Source of the DNA: Aotearoamyces nothofagi
Lineage: Eukaryota; Ascomycota; Leotiomycetes; Leotiales; Tympanidaceae
Reading direction: 5' to 3'
NCBI GenBank assembly: GCA_015345905.1
Contig: JADDTR010000006.1
Location: 684,513-748,512 of the forward strand
DNA length: 64,000 nt
The notes beneath the pieces are model-generated. The model was not told where the DNA came from. It did not search any database and saw nothing but the letters and a program-made list of their open reading frames with translations. Positions 9,296 to 22,657 of this stretch are shown here, piece by piece (position 1 is the first letter of the stretch; each line of letters begins with the position of its first letter). The position numbers were made by a program, and so were the translations under genes.

Positions 9296-12200
9296 CAGGC
9301 AGGCTACGAGGCCATCGCGAGCACGCAGAACGAGTCTTCCCCTTCGTGTGCTCTTCGGGCCAGGACCTTCGTACTCCGTGGCAGCGGCCACAGTGCTCAC
9401 CGCAGACAGCCACAGACATCAAACGCCGGGCACCAGCGAGCTCCGCTAGACAAGTCCAGGACACAGCAAGCGGCACTAGACTGGGCTCTTGGCACGCCCC
9501 CCAGAGCACAGCGGCTACATAGGCCTCGACGCCGGGTATAAGCAAATACGCAATTCTAAATTCCAAAATTCGCAGATGCCGAAGTCTTCAAGGTGCTGTG
9601 ACTATACTACTGGACTTTGCTTGTCCTGTCGACGCTCTATCAGCGCCGAGATTTCCTTCTCGAGGCAGCTGGCCTGGCGTCCTCGAGGACTTTCTGTTAC
9701 ATGCATGCCGTACTATCAGATGCTATAAGATGCACTTGCTCTATATTCGACATGCATGCATACAGTATAGTATACATGCTCGGAAACATCTCCCTAGATT
9801 AAGTGCGTTTACATGTTCCCGCCAGCCTGGCCATCGTTGTCTTATAAACGTTCGATATGGCATGAGGAAATGTGCAGTTCTCATCATTGGGCTGTACGGC
9901 CAGATCTTGATCAAGGCAGTATAGGAGTATACCATGCATCTGCCAATACGCATGAGCTTAAGCCATACCGAAGCTCGTCGAAAATCATGGCCGATTTGGG
10001 TATTGGCAGTACCTTGTACTGTGATAACCAGTTGTGCCATGGAAAGCAAGTGCTTTACTAAGTACTTCCGTACATTGGCCAAGCAATCCTTGGAGCTCCA
10101 GCACTATGTGCAACAGCAGCAGCTACCCTAAACTAAGCATTTATTGTTCGATGGCAAACAGCACCTAGAAAGAGCTATGGGGCGGCGGCAAGGCTAAAAC
10201 AGGCACAAGTCGTGCTAGTCTCTTGAAAGTGTCACTTACAGATGTATCCTATCAGTCATGGCGAATTCTGGAGATTTAGCAAATATCCTCCAGGAATTCA
10301 GTCCAATGTTCTTTCTTGCTAGTCACCGTTTACAAAGTTATCACAAGATCACAAAGGCTACACAGCAGACCTTCCTACCCATGCAATCCAATGACTGATT
10401 TCGGTAAATGATACTGAGGCTTTCAGATACACATTCCGTACCAAGGCTTTTGTGATTGTGTATCATTAGCCATGCAGAGCAAGGCAGAGTTCACAATAAA
10501 AGGCCGTCACTGTTTGAACCCGATGTGAAGCAATCAAACATACGTTTTGCATGATTGGCTGGCTACGTACCTTGACTCAGCAGGCTTTGTCGTCTTCACG
10601 TATTAAGGTGCTTGGCATGGGCTGAACCTCTTATAAGTGAGCGATAGCCGGCTGTTTCTTGTGCCAGGGGTCAGAGATTTGAGTAAGAGCTTATCAAGAT
10701 CATGCTGCAGCAGTGACTTGATGACTGGCATTTTGAAATATGGTAGGATTGATCGTCGTGTCTAATTTCCTCCCTAGAGTACGAGCAGCCTACTACAATG
10801 AGGTTGTCTGGCCCGAACCGTCGTCCATGATGCAGGGACTTGATACTAACCGATAGCCGAGTTCGAAGACGATCGGCACTCCTCCTCCTGTCTCCCTTCC
10901 CATGTACATTACGGTACAGTACTCTGGCGTGCTGGGCTATCTGGCCCAGCATTGAATATGGAGACTCGAGACCCGAGATACTCGATGTAATCTTGGAGCA
11001 CTGTACCCACATCACATCGATGCACATCTAGCCTTTGTACAGCACACGTACTGCACTGTACTGTACTGTACAATACAGGTGGGGCTCATCTAGCCTTGGC
11101 TCTCGCAAACCAGGTTCTGCGAAAGAGGACGATTGCACAAGCAATGAATTGGAATTATATAGATGCCAATGATGAGTGGTCTCGAAAGTGAAACGGATTC
11201 TTGGCAGAGAGCCTAGTATCTACGACCTACAGTAGGTATTGTCGATAGAACCATATCCGGCAAAGCACGCCTGCTCCCTGGTGGTCATACTGCTACAGCT
11301 CACAGCGGTGTTTCTTTCACTGTTAGTCATAAAGCCCAACGAGAACAGGCGGCACATACTCCGTGGGCGCCGGAACGCCATCCCGAGGACGAGCTGACAC
11401 AGGTATTCTGCTGTGAACTTTGTTGCAGTTCCGCCTCATTGGGTTTTCACTCTGACAGCTGTACACGTCCGCTCAGTCACACACACCGTTGTTTTCAGTG
11501 GCTTGGACTCAGCGGTACAACCCCCTTATATGCAGCCATGGGTTTGTGCAACGCAATAGCCTACAATCTTGACATATCGACTACCCGCGCGTACATTAAC
11601 CATGCTGGCCTCTATCAGGCACGTGCATGAAGGGGCTGCCTTCGGTTTCCGTCTTCACAAATACTCCGTAGCTTCAGCAGCCCCATATAAAACGCATTCA
11701 GGCCGATCAGAAATCATATGTCCGTCTGAACAGTCATATAGTCACTACTCGAGTATGGAATACGAGACTATATCAGCGTCCTTTTGCCGCAAGGAGACTC
11801 AGTCGAGGACGTGAAAATCGCCCGTCCTGCGCGCAAGACCGTGACGGTCAAGGTGCAGTACTGCGTATGTCTTCGAGCAGAGTGCTTGGGATTGCACAGT
11901 ACTCCGTGAAGTAGCGAGCACGGCAAGCAGGCAAGGTACGGTCTCGCCATCAACCAACGTTCTTAAGATCAGCACCATATCAGCCAGGTTCAGTCAGATC
12001 TAGCAACTCTGCACCGGGCCCAGGTGCCAGAAAAGGTCATGGCCACGATCAACACGATGACAGTACAGTAGTGCTTTTGATGGATCCATCCAGCGCCTGA
12101 CTGAGCAGATCTAGCCCGCCACGCCCACCAACAACGAGCCTCGTTCTCTACCCTTCATACTGTGCTTTACATCAATATACCATTGTACCCAAAGAATAGT

Positions 12201-15200
12201 ATCCCCAAATATCACAGCGCGAGCCCTACTGTGTTGTTTAATGCGCTTTTGGCGCAGCTCACTGCCGTCTACCATGTGTTGGCTTGCACACTCAGTGCTC
12301 CCGTAGGTACCTCCAGTATACAGCCTAGCACCGCAGCGGCCCTTTCAGTGACTGTCGATCTCATGACATCTCAATCCGACACAATGCAAGCTGTAAGTTC
12401 CTCGTCCTGTACTCCTGACACTGACCACACGGATGTTTCGTCAGACTCCCGGAACCCTAACGAGAACGGGCAGCCAGGGCCGGGGAAGGAATCCCCTATC
12501 GGTCTCCGCCTAACCCTGTAACGAAATCAACGAAATCAATCTCAGTGGCAGGGCAGAGCGAAACTGAGCCAGTCCAGTTCATTACAGACTGCAGCATCGG
12601 CGATCGGAATCCCTGCTGGAAGGATCAAGTCAGGCCAGAGTTGCATCATGAACTCACTCGATTGTGGTGGTTAAGCTCTCACTTGGCTGTATCCAGTGTC
12701 TTCTCCGACGGTCAACGGCTCCTCGCGCGTTGGTATATTGTGCTCACAGTACTGTGTACGACTGGTGGGTGGCATACCACATACACCACCCTGCTGCATG
12801 ATGCTGAACAGAACCAAATTGAGTTGTTGGTCTCAACGACCGCGCCAGTTATGGGGATTGTGGGACACCCGCTGACGCTTGCAATCCAGCATTCCTACCA
12901 TCTTAACCTATTTCTGGTATCCATATCAATTCATGATCCTCTAAGCTGCTGATCGTTTCTACTCGAATACAAAACTACCTACCGACCACGCCGCCGACGG
13001 CTCTGTCCGCTAGCTATCCGGGCAGCCGTGAGTTTAGTTGTAACTCCCCACGGCATCTTCCAACTGCTCTAATTTTGGCCCATGACTGGATCTGCCTGCG
13101 GCACATTGACATCGTCGGGCCAGATAACTGTTCCCACAGCCACGCATGGCTTCGATTGGGTTCCGTCCATACCGTGGCGTGCTAGTGAGAATCATCATAT
13201 TGGCACAGCCTCGGGCACACTGCTCCTTCGGAGGTCACACATCTCACTAGGAGGTTACCACTACTCTACCATCAAATTTATATCGTACTCCGTATCATCA
13301 GACCTACGCAGTATGCATTTATTCCTAGCTAACCTAGATCTGATGAGAACTAGGCTTTGACGGTGTCAGGCGCGTCTTTCTCTTGTTTTATTCGACTTAC
13401 ATCACCCCTTGGGCAAGGATGAATGACGAGAGTGCGGAGATATACTTGACGTCCAAGACTACGCACTGACTACGTGGTACTTGGCACTTTTCTGTCCACC
13501 GTCAGCCGCCGAGCACGACTTGAGTGCAAACAAGCACGTATGTTACAAGCAAAAGTATTCTGATTTACGAAGTCTCTCAGTCTTGTCGCGGAGCCTTGAA
13601 CAGGCTCTGATTCTACCCACTACTGAGCTCCCGCGCTCTTCCATCTCCCGAAGCCCAATCCGTCAACGCAGGGATCACCAATCCCAGAGGTTCATTTCCC
13701 AGGGCCACCAAAGTGGGAAAATACAGCATCGACCGATCGAATGCATATTAGAACCCTGATGCTAGTCAGAACAACCCCAACTTTCTAAGTTTGAGCCAAT
13801 AGACACCCTGGAAAGTACGAAAGGCTTCCTCCGGTGTGCCATCTTTTTATCGCGGACCCGTAGAATGGGAAGATATGCAAGCCTATCTCGCTCTCGCATT
13901 TCATCCCTAGTCAGCAAAATCTACGGGCATCTCATCTCATCTTCATCTTGATTGATCCTTTTGTCTGGGAAGCCATACAAATCATTCATGTGGCCCACCC
14001 CCTCGATCTCCCCATGTCACGTTGAGGTGCCATTATGGTGGAGCGAGATCCGCCAGTGCATCTTCATGCGAGTATTCCTATCGAAGCGCTGTCTCTGTAT
14101 CACCAATGTTTGCGCACCAATCTAGAGTAAGTCTTTATATCTGCGCAACCTCGAGTCAGAAGAGTTGTGCATGAATAGGCGAGTTGTCAAATGCTGGATA
14201 GCGCAGGCTTGCATAAGCCTCCGAGGACCCCGTCACGCCCATTCCCCAGCTAAGATTGTGTCAAGGAAACCTGATCAATTGTGGCAGAGATCACCGCTGG
14301 AGCTAACAGAATAAGCTCCCACATGCCGCGATTATCGAGGCATGTTACTTAGTATGACTTTACGGAGTGTGAAGGACTCGAGGATGGAAGGATATATCAT
14401 GACAGCCGCCAACAGTGCCTGCGAGACAGCATTAATCCCGGGGCCCCCATTTTCATTCCCGGATCGACTACATCTCTCACACACCTTGGCGTCACTGATC
14501 GCCCGCCGCCCGACAGGGATTACACCCATCTCCAGTAATTATCATACGATTTCAACGTCGATCAGATATTGATAGGAAAGAAGTGCCGGAGTAGTATCTA
14601 TACTTGGCTACGGCGACTGCAAGATGCATCTCTCTTTTGCCGCCCCTGACCTGACTGCCATTTGTTATCCCGTTTCTATTTCATGGACGAGTTGCCCACT
14701 GCACAAAACAAGTTGCGATAGGCAACCTAAATGAAGTGCACTGGTGACGGGCGGACATTGCAGGTGACACGTTTCTTTTTCTTTCCTTTTGTGATGGGGC
14801 AATACTCGACTTGATGTCCTGGGGGCTTCGTTCCGAAGTCTAATTTTAACTCCTGACCTCTAGTGGCTTCTAGAGTACGGTGTACGACCAGCGACTTTAC
14901 CTTAAGGTAGCTAATTGCCTTAGCTCACTGGTTGTTAGTAATGCGACGGCTGTCACAATTCGCAGTTCCGATCTCCGATTTAGCTCGAGTTACAGAAGAG
15001 CTTGCGTCTCTGCGAAGGGGGGTGCGGGGCGGGCGGGACAGAGGCTGCCTCACGCATCCAACAAAGAAATCTTTGGGTTCTTCCACCCAAAGTGTCCCAT
15101 AACGACAATGTATAGTACAGGTAGTTGGTAACTAACTAGACAACGATAGTTATATGTAAGGTACCTGACTGTACTTGGGAGTACTTCTTAGTAGAGGTGC

Positions 15201-18200
15201 TACTTGAGGAAAGCTACTCGAGGATCTCTAAGGCCTTCCGGTGCCGAGTGGTGGGGGATGATTTCCCTGAGAGCCTGCTCAGCTACGTTACACACAGCAC
15301 ATTCTCGACAGCTCAGCCGAGACGAGACTATGCCTTAAGCAGTACAGGACACGTGGTGATCACGATCTTGTCGCGGCCTGTTAGGTGCATCTCCAGCTTT
15401 TTCATGCAAGCCGGGAAGGCTGAAATCCGGATGGCTGTGAGTACGAAGTACGGGAGTACAGGACGGTACTGGGGATGGACTACGGAATACCACCTCGGAA
15501 CGGCGGGAATTTCATGCAAATGCGCCACAAAATACAGAGTACATGCCCTTCCTACCTTACTTTGCCGTCTCGCGCCTGCTGCGCTGCTCGCGCTCTAGAA
15601 CCGCGTGAGGGCTGCAGCTTGTAGCTTGCGCAGTACATCAGGAAAGCTCTCCTTACTAAGGCTCAAGACTACCAGACCGGCGCTAAAGGTAAGGATGCCA
15701 AGGCACATTAAGGTGCATTATACGTAGTAAGTACTATTACTCGGGAAAGCTGGAAAGAATGCTCCGGATGAGCATCAAGCTGTACGTACACAGACCGAGG
15801 CACCCGAGACCGTTGATGGCGAATTGGCCATGAGCGATGAACGATGCAAATTGCGCTACAGATCTGATTTCGCCTCGAGCTTCCCTTCAAGGTTCTGTCG
15901 CGGTTCCTTGTGGAGAACGTGGATTTCGAGACCGAGATGGCCGAGCCAGCAAGTCACTGGCTCTGTCCCTCTTGGTACCTAGTGTGCTATGCTTACACTA
16001 ACTACCTTCTTGCATACGTTCCGCTGCACTTACGAGTGGATGGGGCAAAGGTACGCATTGTCATGTCACACAGCCGTGAGATAATAAATAATCTATCATC
16101 AGGATTCCCGACAACTACGAGACTACGGCTGTGATAGTTCAACTAATACTAATTACATGGTCCCTCCCAGTCCTAAACTCCTGTTATCAGGTTTCAGGTT
16201 TCCCTAACTTCTTTCACGTCAGATGTCACATCTCTCGGTTCTCATCCCAGGCGATACCTTATCTACTACGTCCACTATCATGGAAAGTCTATCGCGAGTT
16301 TACGCAAGAGCAGATGATTCGACAGAACGGCGGCGGATTTGCACAGAAGACGCTTGCTTTCCAAGCTCTCTCCTCCCTCTCTATATTGTGCAGTGCTCTT
16401 TACGATGCAGCATGTACGGACGTACATATTTCTATCGTCCTCGTATTTACTTGATACTATACAGCATTATCACTTCCTTCTACTGTTCTAGCGGGCCGAC
16501 GGCCAAAACCCGCCGCGCTCAACAGCCGAAACAAGCCCGCCAGTCCTGCTGCTCACTAGTGGGTGGCTGGCATTTGGTACTGCCATCGGCCATCTCCATT
16601 AGCGAAGATTCGTTTCACTTTGTCTCGTTCGTTATTCCTTCTCTCCCCACTCGCCCACTTGCCCACATGGCGCCCGCCGCACTTCCAGCCACACGACTGG
16701 TATGATTTTCTCTACAGCACACACAGCGCCATTACTTATTACTACGTAGTAGTAGTATCCAGCGCCCACCCACGAAGTATGTGCTCACCAGTGTGAGATA
16801 TGATGAGTAGGGTGATATCAGATGGTACGAGATGAGATACCGATTCCGACCAGGGTCCTTACACGCGTCTATTCTCTAGCTTCATAACAGAAATCTCACG
16901 CGTCGATTCAAAAGTCACGAGCTACGCAAACCCACCTCAAATCTCGACCACACCAGAGAGCCAGCGAGCTAGCTAGCTAGCGGTCTGTCGTTTCTAACAC
17001 GACTTGGTACGCGACCGGCGGCTACCTAGCAGGCTGGCAGCAGCTCATTTTGCAAGTGTTAAGGAGCAAGCTATTCGTAACGTACGATCTGAGACCAAGA
17101 TGCTATATAGTCGGTACGCATCTGTCGTGGCGGACTCGAGATTGGCGCGATTAACAGATGAAAGGAGAGGGATGAGAGATGAGATCCCGATGCAACCTGT
17201 ATTCGTGGGCGGCCCTCAGTAATCAGGCTAAAAGACTCTTGCGAATGCCGCGATGTGCTATGAAGCAGCTTCTGCCTCGGTCCTTCCTCTCGACCTCCTT
17301 ACTACTTGGCGTGGAAAGTGGCGCATGGAAGAGGAAAGGGAAAAGCTTGTCTTTTCGGTCTCCCTCGTACATCGCACTATATGACTGGATTAAGGAGTGA
17401 GCCTTTTGATATTTCATATGTGATTTCCAACGAGCTAGTAGAATGCTGCATCTTTTCGTATAGTTTTCCCCCCTTTGCTAGATGTTGCGTTTACGGTACT
17501 CGCCACATATACCGCTGTTGCGGGCTTTGAAGGCTATATAGTACCGAAACCGACGATAGTTTCTTTGGATCTCAAGATCATCTGTGATTGCTGCCTCATT
17601 CAAATTCGGACTCCGACCTTAATCTCTTGGCTTGGACAGAGATTAGACAGAAACTCTACCTCCACGACGTCCTAGATATCGAATCGGCATATTACACTCT
17701 TTATGCCCACCGTATACGGATAACCCAGATACCGATTCTGACCATTCGTTTATGCCAATTGCTAGAACTCATTCTGATTTATCTCCGCGAAATAGCGAAG
17801 TATGCTCCCCATCACTTGCGGATATGTATCCTATTGGTAACCATAACTCTCCTTTCAATATTTACAGCCACAGGCGGAAGCGTCTAGACACCAAGTATAT
17901 TCCGGCTAACTCTCCGAACCCCTTACTTCGAGACCCCAACTCTCTACATTCCACGGCACTTTCAACAACGGCCACTGGTGTCTGTACTTGGAGGGGCAGT
18001 CGGTAAGTACTATCCCTACCTTTCGCGATTATGCAATGCGTGGCGACCGCGTGCTTGAGAGTTAGGTACATTTCTGGCCGGGCGGGTAAACTATTGCGAC
18101 GAATCGTGACAGTTGTTTTAGAACTGTAAGCCATTTACGTTAGTCCCAATTCAAGCCCATCAGTGGAGCTTGGACTATATCCAGTTTTCTTATTCACACG

Positions 18201-18204
18201 TACA

Positions 18205-18300
18205 TTGAGGGGTTTAGGTTTTGTCTCATTGCTTGTTCTTAGTTGAGGGGTCTAAGTTTCGTCCCATTGTTTGTTCTTAGTTGAGGGTTTAGGTTTCTTG
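18205..18300. repeat. 38-bp minisatellite, 2.5 copies
   Basis: Unit starts TTGAGGGGTTTAGG and ends TTGTTCTTAG. Copies are 18205-18242 and 18243-18280, with a partial third copy from 18281. The copies differ mainly by C/T and A/G transitions. Confidence 0.88.
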
Positions 18301-19828
18301 CCTCCCGGCACGGATTTCTCCGAAGGGGACAAATTGCAGTTAAGTGGACATGGGCTCGATTGGGATGTGGCGAGGATAATGGAGCGTCAGATGACTTGTC
18401 TAGGAACAGGATCAAAGACGACATCAGCGGATCTGGAACACCGCTGCCATCTAGACCGATAGAGAGCTCGGCCTCATTTTCGGTCTTGGAATGAATGGAC
18501 CTCGTGGCCGGACCTCCTTTGTGTTTCTCTGGTCTGGATGTTGTTGTTTTGAGCACGGGCAAGGAAAGGGGTGAATAGGATGGGAGGGTCTCTCTTTGTT
18601 CCTTGATAATAATGGATCTGATCAGACGAGGCACGGCTTGTCTATGCCAGACCCAGCCCCTGTGAAGAGGCCATCACGGCATGCTTTGACTCTTGCTTGA
18701 GCGTTCTCGGCGCGAGGGCAGAGGGAAAGATCAGCTCGAGCCCAGTCCGCGATTTCATAGGAGGCCAGAAATTCCCAGGTAGCTGTCGGTTTGGTGATGG
18801 ATACCTCTTTCTCACGGTCTTGCTGCTGCTTTTCAGCTCTCCCCCTGAACGAGCCTCTCCCTCTCCATCCCTTTGAATCCTAGCCAGGCTAGATTCCAAG
18901 ATCACTGTAGCTCTGAGAATCTTTCTCTTCCTTGAAGGGGAGTATAGAGGAGGGAGAAAGTGTTCTGGAGAGGAGAGGATAGGATAGGTTGTTTTGTGTC
19001 TGTTGTGCTTTTGATTCCCCTCTGGTGTTTTAGAGGGAACGGTTCATGATGCTGGAATCATGATGCTGGGTAGGAAACGGGGTGTCAGTGGAATCAGCTA
19101 AGTGCGCGCAGTCACTCTCCTTCTCCCCTTCTCTCCGTCTCTCCCTCGCCCTCTCTTCCTTCCTCCCTCCTTCTCCAAGCCATATCCTCTACCCCGTCCT
19201 ATCCCAGCACCAGACAGACATTATCAATCCCCCCCCTCCTCTTTCCCGAAACCATCCAATCCAACCCAACAAACCCGAGCCCGAGCCCAGAAAAAAGAGC
19301 CCTCTTGACCTGACCAGCCAGCCAGCTGACTAGCTTCACAGCAGATTTACTTTTCCAAGCACTCTACACCCAATCCAATCGAACCTGCGGTCTCCCAACT
19401 CCCACCCCCCCTTTCTCTTCTCTCCCTTTCGATCCTTGGGCGGTGGATGGGCGGGCTGATGGCATGGATTGTCACCGCTGACCGAGGAGCTTCCTAGCTG
19501 GACAGGATAGGGACGAGGGTGTCTCGGGCTCTAGGCTGCTGCGTATCTATGCAGCACAGCGGCTCATATCGGTCAGCACAGCGGCGTCGAGCAAGATGAT
19601 CCGCGGTGCGCGCTGGCGCCGGTCTTGTATATCCACATTAGAAGGCATGGTCTTGTCAGGGGGTCTCCAAGTTCGGTGCCGCATATATCTATAGCTATCT
19701 CCCTTCTTCTCGCACCACGACACGGCAGGATTAGCAAGGCGGCCTCGCGGTCATGTAGAGTAATCTATCCTCATCAGTCGCCACACGTCCTCGCAGCCCC
19801 CTTTCTAGGGTCGAGCTCGACACCAAAA

Positions 19829-19850
19829 TCATCATTATTATTATTATTAT
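19829..19850. repeat. ATT microsatellite
   Basis: Tandem ATC then ATT triplets. Confidence 0.8.
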
Positions 19851-20014
19851 CCTGCTCTAGCAGCTCTAGCATCCTATTTTATCTATTATATCTATGACAT
19901 GGTCGGTCCGTATATTCTAGTACGCATGGTTCAGACCCTCCGCAGCGTCCCGTGCGCTGTAGATGCCAAATGCCGTGCCGCGAAATGATCATTGCGCCGG
20001 CGCCTCATGCTGGG

Positions 20015-20015
20015 G

Positions 20016-20048
<33 letters not shown>

Positions 20049-20049
20049 T
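20015..20049. repeat. (TA)n(TG)n microsatellite
   Basis: A run of TA dinucleotides followed by about thirteen TG dinucleotides; a Z-DNA-prone sequence about 270 bp downstream of the next gene's stop. Confidence 0.9.
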
Positions 20050-20319
20050 GTCGCCAAATGCCGTGCTCCGTAAAAATGCAAGTGGGCAAGTCTGCCCGCT
20101 CCCCTAAATCCTCCGGAAGAAAAAAAAACGCCGTGGTGGAAACTTTTTCTTTTATCTTGTGCTCTCAACTCAAGCCTTGCTTGCTCTGGCGGTTCTTCCT
20201 TTCCCCGTGTAGGAGCCCAGAAGACGGCAGCTTGCAGGGCCTGCTGTATGTGTGCGCGCCCTGTTTTCCATCCAGCTGCGTCTCGCTGGGTGCCGCATTG
20301 CACGTGGCTTGATGCCGGT

Positions 20320-21865
20320 TCAGAAAACAGCTTTCGGCTTCCACCCCACGACCATGATGCGCGCGACGGCGAAGAGGGCCAGGGAGCCGGCATAGCACAT
20401 GCCCGTGAAGAGGATCAGGCCCCAGTACGCGCCGCCGTTGTTCTCGATGATCTCGCCGGCGATGGGGATGCTGGTGAGGCAGCCCACCGAGACGACCGTG
20501 TAGCACGTGGCGTAGTACCGGCCGTACTCGTCGGTCCGGCACAGCTGGCCGACGCAGACGGGCGTCAGGCCGATGTTGCTCCCGCTGGCGAAGCCGAAGA
20601 AGAGGGCGAAGATGACGAGGCCGGCCTTCGTGTCGCCGGCCGGCAGCCAGATGGCCAGCACGACGACGGCGGTGAGGAACGTCGTCATGACCATCGTGTT
20701 GAAGCGCCCGCACTTGTCGGAGAACAGGCCCGGGAGCCAGCGGCCGAGGACGGAGCCCACGTTGAGGATGACGAGGGCCTGGTAGGAGAAGGCCTCGCTG
20801 AAGCCCGCGTAGAGCGCATACGAGCTGATATACGACAGGGGGATGAAGAGCGCCCACTCGAGCAGGAAGATGGCGGCGACGGTGACTGCAAAGACGGGCT
20901 TCCTGAAGATGCGGAAGTCGGGCTTCGCGTTGGCGTTCTTGGCCGGGGGGAGGCGGGAGCGGACCAGGAAGCAGCCGACGGCGCAGAGGAAGAGGTAGAT
21001 GAACCCCACGATCCGAGTCGTCCACGCGAAGCCGACTTGCGGGATGAGCGACTCCAGCATCAGGGGGAAGATGATGCCGCCGATGGCACCGCCGGTAGAT
21101 GCGACGCCGGTAGCGAGGCCGCGACGGACGGAGAACCAGTGCCCGACCGCGGCGATCGAGGGGGTGAAGAGGAAAGAGGTTCCCAGACCTCCGAGCACGC
21201 CGAAATCGAGCATGAAATGCCAGTATTCTGCGAGGGTCAGCGATGCTCCGGCGCGGGAGATGGGGGGGGGAGAGCATACCAGTGCAGATCCCAAGCAGGA
21301 GCATGCTCGCAACGACCATGACGCTGCCGGTACAGACCAGCCATTTGGCGCCGTATTTATCAAACACCGGACCGATAGAGACACCACATACGAAGGTCAA
21401 GAAGGAATACATGCTCAGGATCCAGCCTATGTCGCCAGTGCTGTAGTCTTTCAACTGGTGACGAGAGATGTACGACTGGTACGATGCCAGCGTATTCATA
21501 GTCCCCAGCGCGGCCGTCAGCGTGCACCAGGAGCCCAGCACGACGAGCCAGGCCTGCAGCCCGCCCTCTGGATAGAATGGCTCTTCCTGCAGCGACGGCC
21601 CCGCGTGGGATCCTACCATGGAGATGTTGGGCAGGGCATTCAGCGTGCACGTTGTGTAGATGTCCCCCGTGGCAGACACCGACCCGTCTACCGGCGCAGG
21701 CCTCTCAGCGTCCTGCCCCGAGGAGAGCCCAGCGCCGGTGCCACTCCCGTCGACCCCATCCTCAGAGCGGCAGAGGCCTCCACACTCCAGATCCGAGGCG
21801 TCCTTCTCCCCAACGCCTCCCTCCCCAGCGCAGACGGCCTTCCTACGGCCAAAACGGAACAGCAT
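20320..21865 (-). CDS. MFS transporter, monocarboxylate (MCT/Mch)-like
   Basis: Predicted 12-TM plasma-membrane transporter of the monocarboxylate-porter family; fungal members are called Mch and one yeast member (Mch5) imports riboflavin, but the substrate here cannot be told. Two exons, 21865-21280 and 21227-20320, joined in phase (ICT-EYWHFMLDFGVLGG) over a 52-nt intron, give 497 aa. A hydrophilic N-terminal tail of about 110 residues precedes PEGGLQAWLVVLGSW, the family's characteristic entry into TM1. MFS loop 2-3 shows GPVFDKYGAKW. TM4-5 contains GHWFSVRRGLATGVASTGGA, the typical MCT signature. The C-terminus ends VGWKPKAVF. The start at 21863-21865 was chosen because it begins just before the tail; an upstream in-frame ATG at 22027 would add 54 residues of poor quality. 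The gene is more GC-rich than its neighbours. Confidence 0.88.
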
Positions 21866-22657
21866 TGAAGAAGGAAAAGATATACTCAGAGTCCGATATA
21901 GCACCGAGACGAGATCTCGCGACTCGCCGTGAGATGCAGGGAATGGGGACTGGAAAGGAGCGGGAATGAGTCGAGATTTATATAAATTTTCCTTACCCCA
22001 CAGTTTTGTCATAGAATGTACTTGCACGTTTTTAGAGCTCCCGGCCTACCTTAGCACGCGCGGCAGTCTGCCCGCCGGCGCTGCAGCTGGGCCTGCTGCT
22101 TGTAATCCCAAGGGCGCGTGTTTTCGCCGGCTTATAAATATGGCCCGGTTGGGGAATTGATCGCGACTGTGGCTCGCACGTCACCTCTGTCGAGCTCCTT
22201 TTTCATGCTTGTCGTGTCTTTTTGATGCCGTTGTCGATTGGGCATATCAAAATCAACACCTCGCTTAGCCGGCAGCATCTTGCAGGTCAGCAACACGTGT
22301 CGCTTGCTTCGGCGCTGGTTTTAGGATAACTTGTGATAATAAGGGCGTGTTCTATGCAGCATCGTTCATTATTTACATCATCACGGCTTTAAGTGATGAC
22401 GGCTTCTATTTCTCTAAATGGCAGGTTTTTCGCTATTTCAAAGTAATTGTCGATATGTACATTAGTCTATCACACTTTTATAAATATTAATCTACCCATT
22501 GTAATAGAGGGAGAGTTGAGTTAAAAGGGTTCGACATATTGCTGCCAAGATTCTTTGTACAGTCTATAACGGATTAAATGATGAAACCGGGTCATAATTG
22601 TCAGTATACAAAAAGTAGCGGCATTGCTGCATCATCCCTGCCTCCGGATTCTAGAAT
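21866..22657. other. Intergenic region
   Basis: About 790 bp: promoter of the MCT-like gene and 3' region of the next transporter. Nothing else recognised. Confidence 0.6.

Larger units (their letters stand above)
7701..9500. other. GC-rich, G-skewed block packed with short tandem repeats
   Basis: About 1.8 kb of markedly GC-rich sequence. Long open frames exist on both strands but they come from base composition and repeats: the reading is low-complexity (runs such as CSAVQCSAVQ, HRMHRMHRM) and no domain is visible. At least eight separate tandem repeats lie between about 8067 and 9295. Confidence 0.7.
9501..20319. other. Gene desert upstream of nsdD
   Basis: About 10.8 kb in which I can support no gene. 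Open frames are short, unspliceable into any recognisable domain, and equally common on both strands. Content noted: CAGTAC-rich palindromes near 11047-11077, a 38-bp minisatellite at 18205-18300, a pyrimidine-rich tract at about 19110-19260 of the kind seen in fungal promoters, and ATT and TA/TG microsatellites near 19829 and 20015. No long terminal repeats or transposase remnants were recognised. It may hold long noncoding transcripts or regulatory DNA. Confidence 0.55.

Noticed and set aside
7646-9566. Long overlapping frames on both strands (up to 351 codons)
   Set aside because: They follow from high GC and tandem repeats; translations are low-complexity (CSAVQ, HRM, LLAAGCW repeats) with no domain, and several compete on opposite strands.
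19360-19410. Possible tRNA B-box on the minus strand (GGTTCGATTGG)
   Set aside because: No matching T-stem, anticodon arm or acceptor stem could be paired around it.
20248-21321. 357-codon frame on the plus strand
   Set aside because: Antisense shadow of the GC-rich transporter gene, with a composition (Glu/Asp/Arg-rich) typical of such shadows.
20165-22027. 620-codon frame on the minus strand
   Set aside because: Only its first part is real (exon 1 of the MCT-like transporter). Past the intron at 21279-21228 it is an arginine/proline-rich out-of-frame shadow.
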